A DNA stretch of 64,000 bases from Curvibacter microcysteis (GTDB lineage Bacteria > Pseudomonadota > Gammaproteobacteria > Burkholderiales > Burkholderiaceae_C): positions 434,001 through 498,000 of the forward strand of contig NZ_JAQSIO010000002.1 in the NCBI RefSeq assembly GCF_028649455.1. The letters run 5' to 3'. How positions within the stretch are numbered: position 1 is the first letter of the stretch; each line of letters opens with the position of its first letter. Below are positions 23,995-31,300 of this stretch, piece by piece. The translations under genes were made by a program, and so were the position numbers. The notes below the pieces were generated by a model that worked only from the letters and a program-made list of their open reading frames with translations, did no database searches and was not told where the DNA came from.

Positions 23995-24567
23995 ATGAAA
24001 CCCCTTTTGTTGACCCTGCTGAGCGCCGCGTTGTGCAGCGCCGCCTGGGCGCCCGCCTGGGCCGCACCCATGAGCAAAGCCGATTACCAAGCTGCGCACG
24101 ACGTGATCACACAGCAGTACAAGACCGACCAGGCGGCCTGCGGCAAGTTGGCCGGCAACGCCAAGGATGTGTGCCACCAGGAGGCCAAGGGCCGCGAAAA
24201 AATCGGCCAGGCCGAGCTGGAACAAAGCCACGAGCCCAGCGACAAGCACGCCTATGAAGTGCGATTGGCCAAGGCCGATGCGGACTTTGCCGTGGCCAAG
24301 GAAAAGTGCGACGACCTCGCTGGCAACCCCAAGGACGTCTGCCGCAAGGAGGCCACCAGCCGCCATGTTGCCGCCAAGGGCGACGCCAAAGTGGTTGAGA
24401 AGAGCGCTGAAGCCAAAAGCGATGCGCGCGAGAAGATGAGCGAAGTGCGCCAGTCCTCGGACATGGACAAGCGCGACGCCGCCTACGCCGTGGCCAAGGA
24501 AAAGTGCGACGCCCTGTCGGGCGACGCCAAGACCACCTGCCTCAAGACGGCCCAGATGAACCGATGA
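23995..24567 (+). CDS. Secreted protein with three Cys-pair repeats
   Basis: This 190-aa protein starts at the ATG at 23995 behind AAGGA; an ATG at 23977 is in frame but lacks a site. The signal peptide ends PAWA-APM. The mature part holds three repeats of the form C-x2-L-x-G-x2-K-x2-C: CGKLAGNAKDVC, CDDLAGNPKDVC and CDALSGDAKTTC, each followed by a Lys/Glu/Ala-rich helix. The paired cysteines probably form disulfides in the periplasm. Similar proteins sit beside BON genes in Burkholderiales. Its function is unknown. Confidence 0.8.
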   Translation: MKPLLLTLLSAALCSAAWAPAWAAPMSKADYQAAHDVITQQYKTDQAACGKLAGNAKDVCHQEAKGREKIGQAELEQSHEPSDKHAYEVRLAKADADFAVAKEKCDDLAGNPKDVCRKEATSRHVAAKGDAKVVEKSAEAKSDAREKMSEVRQSSDMDKRDAAYAVAKEKCDALSGDAKTTCLKTAQMNR

Positions 24568-24574
24568 CCGTCGC

Positions 24575-24602
24575 CCCGCGCGACCACCGCGCGGGCCTTC
24601 TT
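24575..24602 (+). terminator. GC-rich hairpin after the Cys-repeat gene
   Basis: CCCGCGCG (24575-24582) pairs perfectly with CGCGCGGG (24588-24595) around a 5-nt loop and is followed by CCTTCTTC. It lacks a full U-tract, so it may attenuate rather than end transcription into the DUF883-like gene. Confidence 0.55.
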
Positions 24603-24650
24603 CGCGCACGCGCCCCCATGACTCCCTTCACTCGAAAGACGGTGCTTCCC

Positions 24651-25091
24651 ATGTCCCCTCCCAAGAACGCTCCCCGTGACCCCGCCAACGGCCCCCTGGA
24701 CGGACCTGACAGTCCCCATGCCCACCGCGCCCATGCCGGCATGGACCATGCAGGCCTGGACCACGCTGGAACCGATGCCTTGCCCACAGCGGCCTTGCAC
24801 CAAGGGTTGGCCTCCCTGGACAGCCTGGTTCAGGACGTCCACAAACAGTGGTTGACCCCCGGTGAGGACTGGGGCCACGAGCAGCTGGAGGCCTTCAAGC
24901 TCCGCTCGCGCCAGCTGCGTGACCAAGGCCTGCAAGCGCGCCACTCGGCCGAGCGCTATGTGCGTGCCCAGCCCTTCACGGCCCTGGCCTGGGCTGCCGC
25001 CGTGGGCGCGGTGCTGGTGGCCCTGCCCCTGTGGTGGCGCCGCTCCGGCCCAGCAGCCCGCCAGGCCAGTGCCCGGTCCTCTGAACACTGA
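24651..25091 (+). CDS. DUF883/ElaB-YqjD-like membrane-anchored protein
   Basis: This 146-aa protein starts at the ATG at 24651; an in-frame ATG at 24618 would give 157 aa, and neither has a strong ribosome site. The N-terminus is His/Asp/Gly-rich and low-complexity. The middle is helical (LASLDSLVQDVHKQW...RSRQLRDQGLQARHSAERYV). The C-terminus has AQPFTALAWAAAVGAVLVALPLWWRR, the membrane anchor typical of DUF883. Such proteins (YqjD, ElaB) attach ribosomes to the membrane in stationary phase. The assignment rests on layout more than sequence identity. Confidence 0.7.
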   Translation: MSPPKNAPRDPANGPLDGPDSPHAHRAHAGMDHAGLDHAGTDALPTAALHQGLASLDSLVQDVHKQWLTPGEDWGHEQLEAFKLRSRQLRDQGLQARHSAERYVRAQPFTALAWAAAVGAVLVALPLWWRRSGPAARQASARSSEH

Positions 25092-25139
25092 GTCCCACGC
25101 CCCCCCTGGGCTGTGGGCCGCGAGGCCCTGACGGAAGCG

Positions 25140-25167
25140 ACAACGCCCCCAAGCCTGGGGGCGTTGT
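25140..25167. terminator. Bidirectional stem-loop between convergent genes
   Basis: ACAACGCCCC (25140-25149) pairs perfectly with GGGGCGTTGT (25158-25167). It lies between the DUF883-like gene and the minus-strand glycine-zipper gene. No strong T-run is seen on either strand. Confidence 0.6.
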
Positions 25168-25223
25168 GCGTTCTGGTTGGGGCCCTGACAGGCTGGACGG
25201 GGTCGGGGCCCGCCCACCCGGCT

Positions 25224-25451
25224 TTACTTCTTGTCCTTGCCCACCTCATTGCCAATCACCGCGCCGACTGCGGCACCGCCCACGGTGCCCACGCCGCTGC
25301 CCCCGGTGAGGATGGCGCCGCCCAGGGCGCCCACCCCGGCACCGACGGCGGTGTCTTGTTGGCGGCCGGACATGCCGCTGCAGGCGCTGAGGCCCAGAAA
25401 CAGGACGCTGGCCGCCAGCCAGGCGGCTCGGTGGGTAGAAACAGAGGTCAT
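25224..25451 (-). CDS. Glycine-zipper lipoprotein
   Basis: This 75-aa protein has a signal peptide with lipobox LSAC (C24). A glycine-zipper region follows, with alternating G/A at three- to four-residue spacing (AVGAGVGALGGAILTG...GTVGGAAVGAVIGNEVG), ending in KDKK. It is of the YMGG/2TM glycine-zipper type and probably an outer-membrane-associated stress lipoprotein. AAGGTGA lies just upstream of the ATG. A minus-strand copy of the 19-nt element lies 103 bp upstream. Confidence 0.88.
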   Translation of the reverse strand: MTSVSTHRAAWLAASVLFLGLSACSGMSGRQQDTAVGAGVGALGGAILTGGSGVGTVGGAAVGAVIGNEVGKDKK

Positions 25452-25554
25452 GAGAGTCACCTTGAAAATGGAGGAAAAAAGGCCTTGGGGCTGCACCGGT
25501 GACGTGGGCCACCGTGCGCTGCCCCTGGGCCAGGGTGCGCCTGCGCCCCGGTGG

Positions 25555-25573
25555 GGTCTGTGCGCTGGGTCAC
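25555..25573 (-). promoter_or_regulatory. Recurrent 19-nt element, copy 10 (minus strand)
   Basis: Read on the minus strand the sequence is GTGACCCAGCGCACAGACC, with full GTG-N8-CAC core and AGACC tail. It lies upstream of the minus-strand glycine-zipper gene. This shows that the element follows gene orientation. Confidence 0.65.
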
Positions 25574-25604
25574 CCAGGTGCCGCCCGCGCCGGGCGCCAG
25601 CCGT

Positions 25605-25623
25605 GTGGGGCAACGTACCGACG
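25605..25623 (+). promoter_or_regulatory. Recurrent 19-nt element, copy 11
   Basis: The sequence GTGGGGCAACGTACCGACG lies 58 bp upstream of the fatty-acid-hydroxylase-family gene at 25682. It is 31 bp from the oppositely oriented copy 10. Confidence 0.65.
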
Positions 25624-25681
25624 ACCTGGGGCGGGCACGCCAGAGTGGGGCTCGGCACGCTTTGTGCTTCAAGGACCCTGC

Positions 25682-26227
25682 ATGCGCCTCCTCAGCTTCG
25701 AACACAGCCTGACCGCTTACTACGCCGACCTGGCGGCCTATGGGCTGGGGGTGCTGGGGCTGGCCATCGCTTTGTGGCGCTTCAGTCCGGCCCAGGATCT
25801 GCTGTCCGTGAGCGTGATGCTGTTGCTGGGCGCCGTGCTCTGGACCTTGTTGGAGTACCTGATCCACCGCTTTGTGCTGCACGGCCTGGACCCGTTTCGC
25901 CAGTGGCACGGCTCGCACCACCGCCGACCACAGGCCCTGATCTGCACCCCCACGTTGGTCAGCGCCTTGGCCTTTGGCGGCTTGGTGCTCTTGCCCAGCC
26001 TGTGGTGGCTGCCCGCGCCACTTGGGCTGGCCCTGTCGCTGGGGGTGCTGGCCGGGGCTTTTGTCTATTCGCTGACGCACCACGCCATCCACCATTGGAG
26101 CGGGCAGTCGCCCTGGTTGCGGCGTTTACAGCACTGGCATTTGCGCCACCACCACAGCGCCCGCCCGGTCTGTTTCGGGGTCACCACGCGCGGCTGGGAC
26201 CGCTTGTTTGGCAGCGGCGGGCGTTGA
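25682..26227 (+). CDS. Fatty acid hydroxylase / sterol desaturase family protein
   Basis: This 181-aa membrane diiron protein has about four helices. The histidine clusters expected of the superfamily are visible: HRFVLH (about 61-66), HGSHHRRP (about 76-83), HHAIHH (about 135-140) and HLRHHHS (about 154-160). It probably hydroxylates or desaturates a lipid in the inner membrane; short bacterial members hydroxylate carotenoids or acyl chains. It starts at the ATG at 25682 downstream of a 19-nt element. No sterol pathway is nearby. Confidence 0.85.
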   Translation: MRLLSFEHSLTAYYADLAAYGLGVLGLAIALWRFSPAQDLLSVSVMLLLGAVLWTLLEYLIHRFVLHGLDPFRQWHGSHHRRPQALICTPTLVSALAFGGLVLLPSLWWLPAPLGLALSLGVLAGAFVYSLTHHAIHHWSGQSPWLRRLQHWHLRHHHSARPVCFGVTTRGWDRLFGSGGR

Positions 26228-26294
26228 AGCCCAGGCCCAGTGTCGGGCGCTGTATCGGGCGCTGTTGGCCGCCGGTGCCGAGCCGGTTGGCAAT

Positions 26295-26313
26295 GCGTTG
26301 CGTCGCACAGACG
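26295..26313 (+). promoter_or_regulatory. Recurrent 19-nt element, copy 12
   Basis: The sequence GCGTTGCGTCGCACAGACG has an intact right half (CGCACAGAC) and a degenerate left half (GCG for GTG). It lies 52 bp upstream of the triple-BON gene at 26365. Confidence 0.45.
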
Positions 26314-26364
26314 GGTCTGAAGGGCCTGCCCAGACTGGCGCTTTCAACCCCAAGAAAGTCAACC

Positions 26365-27015
26365 ATGACAAGCGACAAGGCTTTGCAACAAGCGGTGCAG
26401 GACGAACTGGGCTGGGAGCCCTCGCTCAACGCCACCCACATTGGCGTGGCGGTGGGCGATGGCGTGGTCACGCTCAGCGGCCAGGTCGAGAGTTTTGCCG
26501 AGAAGTGGGCCGCCGAAAGCGCAGCCCAGCGGGTGTACGGCGTGCGGGCGCTGGCGGTCGAGCTGACCGTGGACCTGCCCAGCACGGCCGAACGGGCCGA
26601 CTCGGACATCGCCCGCTCCGTGATCTCCACTCTGGAGTGGATGAACCAGTTGCCCGCCCATGCGGTGCAGGTGGTGGTCGAAAAAGGCCAGGTCACGCTC
26701 AACGGCAGCCTGGACTGGGAGTACCAGCGCGAGCTGGCCAGTTCTGCCGTGCGCCACCTGCTGGGCGTGCGCGGCCTGCACAACCAGATCGTGCTCAAGC
26801 CCAAGGTCAAGCTCAGCGCGGTCAAGGCCGACATCGAGCTGGCCCTGCAACGCCGTGCCGAGCAGGACGCGCAAGACATCCAGGTGCGCGTCGATGGCGC
26901 GGAGGTCACCCTCAGCGGCACGGTGCACAGCTGGTCCGAGCGCAACCTGGCCACGCACACGGCCTGGGGCACGCCGGGCGTGCACCAAGTGGTGGACCAA
27001 CTCACTTTCGCCTGA
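26365..27015 (+). CDS. Triple BON-domain protein (OsmY-like)
   Basis: This 216-aa protein is built of three BON domains (about 3-70, 78-145, 150-216). Each has a helix followed by a VxVxxGxVTLxG strand: GVAVGDGVVTLSGQV, QVVVEKGQVTLNGSL, QVRVDGAEVTLSGTV. There is no signal peptide, unlike OsmY, so a cytoplasmic or membrane-peripheral location is likely. It is preceded by a 19-nt element and followed by the GSP17M-like gene. The triple arrangement is common in stress-inducible proteins of Burkholderiales. Confidence 0.9.
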   Translation: MTSDKALQQAVQDELGWEPSLNATHIGVAVGDGVVTLSGQVESFAEKWAAESAAQRVYGVRALAVELTVDLPSTAERADSDIARSVISTLEWMNQLPAHAVQVVVEKGQVTLNGSLDWEYQRELASSAVRHLLGVRGLHNQIVLKPKVKLSAVKADIELALQRRAEQDAQDIQVRVDGAEVTLSGTVHSWSERNLATHTAWGTPGVHQVVDQLTFA

Positions 27016-27110
27016 CACGGCCCCGCGGCCACCCCCATCACCATCCCGTCCGCCCCGCCGGCGCGCACCGGCGGGAGCGGGCGTCATTCCCTGTCCCCTC
27101 AAGGATTTTC

Positions 27111-27617
27111 ATGAACGACCACACCCTTCCCCCCTGTTTTGTTTACGACACCCACGCCGAGGCCGAGCGGGCCATCCAGACCCTGAACCGGGGCGGCGTG
27201 GCCATGTCGGCCCTGTCCCTGATCGGCAAGGGCTACCACAGCGAAGAGCAGCCGACCGGCTTCTACACCCTGGGCGACAAGGTCAAGGCCTGGGGCGCGC
27301 AGGGCGCGTTCTGGGGCGGCATCTGGGGCCTGCTGCTGGCGCCCGCGGTGTTCTTCCTGCCCGGTGTCGGCGTGGTGGCTTTGGCCGGCCCCGTGGTGAT
27401 GACCCTGGTGGGCGTGCTCGAGGGCGCCGTCGTCGTCGGGGGCTTGTCGGCCCTGGGGGCGGCCCTGAGCCAATTGGGCGTGCCCAAGGACCAGGTGCTC
27501 AAGTACGAGACCGCGCTCAAGGTCGACAAGTACCTGCTGCTGGTGCACGGCAGCGCCCAGGTGCAGGCCCAGGCGCGTGAGTTGCTGCAGCAGGCGCCCC
27601 AAGTGCAGGCGGCCTGA
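27111..27617 (+). CDS. General-stress (GSP17M/DUF1269-like) membrane protein
   Basis: This 168-aa protein has an N-terminal alpha/beta domain (CFVYDTHAEAERAIQTLNRGGVAMSALSLIGKGYHSEEQPTGFY) like the general stress protein 17M fold. A glycine-rich hydrophobic hairpin follows (about 65-118; FWGGIWGLLLAPAVFFLPGVGVVALAGPVVM...), then a C-terminal YLLLVHG strand. It is probably inner-membrane-associated. AAGGA precedes the ATG. The next gene starts 3 nt after its stop. Confidence 0.8.
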   Translation: MNDHTLPPCFVYDTHAEAERAIQTLNRGGVAMSALSLIGKGYHSEEQPTGFYTLGDKVKAWGAQGAFWGGIWGLLLAPAVFFLPGVGVVALAGPVVMTLVGVLEGAVVVGGLSALGAALSQLGVPKDQVLKYETALKVDKYLLLVHGSAQVQAQARELLQQAPQVQAA

Positions 27618-27620
27618 GCC

Positions 27621-27956
27621 ATGAGCGCCCTGACCCGGCCCCCTGCGGGCGGCCCCAGCAGCCCGGAGCCGGCCCCCGCCGCCGCGCCACCCGCCGAAGA
27701 AGCCTACCTGCATGAGGGCTCGGACACCGTGCGTTTTGTGCTCCACCTGCCCGAGGGCCTGGTCGACGCCAGCATCAGCCGCCAGGCGCTGCGCCACCGC
27801 TTTGGGGCGGGCGAGCACCCGACCGACCTGGTGCCCACCTACCACGCGCACCAGGCCGTCATCCAGGCCGCGGTCGTCCACCGCCTGCGCCAGGGCGCCC
27901 ACGCGCCGGTGATGCTGCGCGAGGCCGACTTTCCCGTCCCGGCCCGTGGCCGATGA
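27621..27956 (+). CDS. Small hypothetical protein, DUF1488-like
   Basis: This 111-aa protein has a Pro/Ala-rich N-terminus (about 1-30). A small domain (DTVRFVLHLPEGLVDASISRQALRHRFG...AVIQAAVVHRLRQG...VMLREADF) follows that resembles DUF1488 in layout. It is tightly linked to the GSP17M-like gene (3-nt gap), so it is cotranscribed. Its function is unknown. Confidence 0.6.
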   Translation: MSALTRPPAGGPSSPEPAPAAAPPAEEAYLHEGSDTVRFVLHLPEGLVDASISRQALRHRFGAGEHPTDLVPTYHAHQAVIQAAVVHRLRQGAHAPVMLREADFPVPARGR

Positions 27957-28031
27957 GTTTTCTTCCTGGAGACCGTTGTCATGAACTGCTCCCACCTCAA
28001 CCCCCTGGCTGATGCCTTGAAAGGCCCCTCC

Positions 28032-28139
28032 ATGTCCCACAAACAAAACGGCAACAAAGAAGTGAAAAAACCCAAGCAAGAGAAGAAGCCCAGTCCGCCG
28101 CCCGTGGTGGTGGCGCCGGCACCGACCAAGCGGAAGTAG
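28032..28139 (+). CDS. Small basic peptide of the KQNGNKE-KKPK type
   Basis: This 35-aa Lys/Pro-rich peptide begins MSHKQNGNKEVKKPKQ and ends APAPTKRK. The S-x-K-QxGNKE-xKKPK start matches a widespread family of tiny basic proteins of unknown function. An in-frame ATG at 27981 with GGAGA upstream would add 17 residues, so the start is open to question. It is probably unstructured. Confidence 0.6.
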   Translation: MSHKQNGNKEVKKPKQEKKPSPPPVVVAPAPTKRK

Positions 28140-28159
28140 GGCGCTGAGGCTGCCGGGCC

Positions 28160-28178
28160 GTGCGCCACCGTACAGACC
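28160..28178 (+). promoter_or_regulatory. Recurrent 19-nt element, copy 13
   Basis: The sequence GTGCGCCACCGTACAGACC matches the consensus fully. It lies 175 bp upstream of the cyclic glucan synthase ATG at 28353. Confidence 0.65.
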
Positions 28179-28352
28179 CTGGCGGTGCCCAGCCTCAGGC
28201 TGAGGCCTGGACGGACGCTGCGGCGCCCCGTTGCTCTTTCTGATGCGCGCGCCGCCTGCGGTGCACGCCCAGACCTGTTGCCCAGGTCCGGGTGGGCGCG
28301 GTGGGCCTGCGGGGCCACCGCCCTGACCGGGCTGTTGCCCGGTGCCGCTTTC

Positions 28353-31300
28353 ATGATCCCAGAACCCTCTTTGTTCCTCAGCCTGCGCACCCGCTTGTGG
28401 GGGCGTTGGGCGGCCCGGCGCAGCGCTTTTGCCGCCGCCCAGGCCCAGGCGGCGTTTGAGCCCCCGTTGCAGGCCGAGCTGTTCAACGGCGAGCAGATGG
28501 AGCGCCACGGCCACACCCTGGCCCTGCGCCACCAGGCCATCTTGCAGGCCGGTCCGGACCGCCTGCTGGCCCGCTTGAGCGACAACGAACAGGTGCTGCG
28601 CGACACCTATGCCGCGCTGCGCCACAGCGTCACCGCGCGCCGCCCGGTGGTGCCCGCGGGCGAGTGGCTGCTGGACAACTTCTACCTGATCGAAGACCAG
28701 ATCCGCACCGCGCGCCTGCACTTTTCCAAGGGCTACAGCCGCGCCTTGCCGCTGCTGGCGGATGGGCCGTCCAAGGGCTACCCGCGCGTCTACGACATCG
28801 CCTTGGAGGCCATCTCGCATGGCGACGGCCGCCTGGACCTGGACAGCCTGCACCGGCTGATGCAGGCCTACCAAAGCGTGGACCTGCTGCGCCTGGGGGA
28901 GTTGTGGGCCATCCCCATCATGCTGCGCCTGGCCATGATCGAGAACCTGCGCCGGGTCGGCGCGCGCATCGCCCAAGGCATGGCCGAGCGCACCCGGGCT
29001 GCGTTGTGGGCCGACCAGATGAGTGCGGTGGCCCAGAGCGATCCCAAGGGCCTGATCCTGGTGGTGGCCGACATGGCGCGCTCTGACCCGCCCTTGGCCA
29101 ATGCCTTTGTGGCCGAGTTGGTGCGCCGCCTGCGCGGGCAGGGCGCGCCCCTGACCATGCCGCTGAGCTGGATCGAGCAGCGCCTGGCCGAAGCCGGTCT
29201 CAGCACCGAAGAGGTGGTGCAGGCCGAAACCCAGCACCAGGCGGCCAGCCAGCTGTCCATCAGCAACAGCATTGCCAGCCTGCGTGTGCTGGACGCCACC
29301 GACTGGCGCGAGTTTGTCGAGGCCATGAGCGCGGTGGAACACAAGCTGCGCGAAGACCCGGGCGGTGTTTATGGCCGCATGGACTTTGCCACCCGCGACC
29401 GCTACCGCCACGCCGTCGAACGCCTGGCGCGCGAGGCGGGGCGGCCTGAAATCGAGCTGGCACGCCAGGCCGTGCAACTGGCCTGCCAGGCCCACCAGCA
29501 AGCCCTGCTGCTGGGGCCCCCGGGTCCGGGGCACGCCGCGCCCGACCCGCGCCTGGCCCATGTGGGGCACTACCTGATCGGCCTGGGACGACCGGCCTTG
29601 CAGCCCGTGCCCCGAGGTTTGGCACGCGCCCTTCAACCCTTCAAGCGGCGTCCGCTGGGCCTGTACCTGGGGGCCGTGACGCTGCTGACAGCGGCCATGG
29701 TGGCCCACATGCTGGTGGGCACCGCGCTGGCGCAAGGGGCCTGGTGGTGGGCTTTGCTGAGCTTGCTGCTGCTGAGCCTGGGCTGCAGCCAATTGGCGCT
29801 GAGCATCGTCAACTGGATGCTGACCCTGTGGGCCACCCCACAGCGCCTGCCACGCATGGACGGCGCCCAAGGCTTGCCCGAGAGCGCCCGCACCCTGGTC
29901 GTGGTGCCCGCGCTGCTCAGCACGCCAGAATCGGCCGACCGACTGGTGGACGCCCTGGAGCTGCGCTTTCTGGGCAACCAGGACCCGCAGTTGTTTTATG
30001 GCCTGCTGACCGACTTTGTCGACGCCCCCGAGGCTGAGCAGCCCGGCGATGCGGCCACCCTGGCGCGCCTGCGGCGGAGCCTGGAGGCCCTGAACCAGCG
30101 CTACGGCACGGCCACGCAACAACCTTTTTACGGCTTTCACCGGCCCCGGCTGTGGAACCCAAGAGAAGGCTGCTGGATGGGCCTGGAGCGCAAGCGGGGC
30201 AAGCTGGCCGCCCTCAACCAGCTGCTGCTCACCGGGGCGAGCGAGCCCTTTGCCTGGCGGCTGGGTGACCTCCAGGCGCTTCGCCAGGTGCGCTATGTGA
30301 TCACCTTGGACACCGACACCTTGTTGCCCCGTGACTCGGCCCGCCGCCTGGTCTGCACCCTGGCCCACCCTCTGAACCAGGCCGTGTACGACCCCCAGGC
30401 CCAGCGTGTCACCCAGGGCTACGCCATCTTGCAGCCGCGCATGGCCGCCACCTTGCCCAGCACCAACCGCAGCCGCTACGCGCGCCTGTTCGGCGGTGAC
30501 CAGGGCGTGGACCCTTACACCGGCGCAGCGTCGGACGTGTACCAGGACGTGTTCAAGGAGGGGTCGTACATCGGCAAAGGCATTTACGACCTGGCGGTGT
30601 TCGAGCAGGCCTTGGCCGGGCGCTTTCCGGACGACCGCATCCTGAGCCACGACCTGTTGGAGGGCTGTTACGCGCGTGCCGGCCTGGTCAGTGATGTGAT
30701 CCTGTACGAGGACACCCCCGCGCTGTACGCCAGCGACGTGCAGCGGCGTCAGCGCTGGATCCGAGGCGACTGGCAGATCGCCGCCTGGCTGCTGCCCCGC
30801 GTGCCGATGGAGGGGGGGCGTCGCGGCCGCAACCCGCTGTCGCGCCTGTCCCAGTGGAAGCTGCTGGACAACCTGCGGCGCAGCCTGGTGGCGCCCGCGC
30901 TGCTGGGCTTGCTGGCCCTGGGCTGGTTGGCCCTGCCGCAGGCCTGGGGCTGGACCCTGGGCGTGCTGGGGATTCTGTTCTTCCCGGCCCTGGCCGCCGC
31001 GGCGGTGCAGGCGGCACGCAAGCCGGGCGAATCCTTGCCGGGCCAGCACGCGCGCCTGATGGCCGAGACCCTGGGCCGCAAGCTTTGGCAGGGCCTGTTC
31101 ACCCTGGCCTGCCTGCCCATCGAGGCCGCGTACAGCCTGGACGCGGTGCTGCGCACGCTGTGGCGCCTGCGCTGGAGTCACCGCCATTTGCTGGTCTGGC
31201 AAGCCTCGGGCGAGGTGGCGAGCCCGGCGAATCCGGCGAATCCGGCGCACCCGGCCTGGGCTGTTTGGCGCGAGCGCCTGGCCTGGTGGCCCGCGCCGGC

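Noticed and set aside
25504-25522. Partial plus-strand copy of the 19-nt element (GTGGGCCACCG start)
   Set aside because: The right half (TGCGCTGC) departs from YACMGAC, so I did not count it.
25231-26364. In-frame extension far upstream of the triple-BON gene
   Set aside because: It runs through the glycine-zipper and hydroxylase genes in another frame; the protein-like region starts at 26365.
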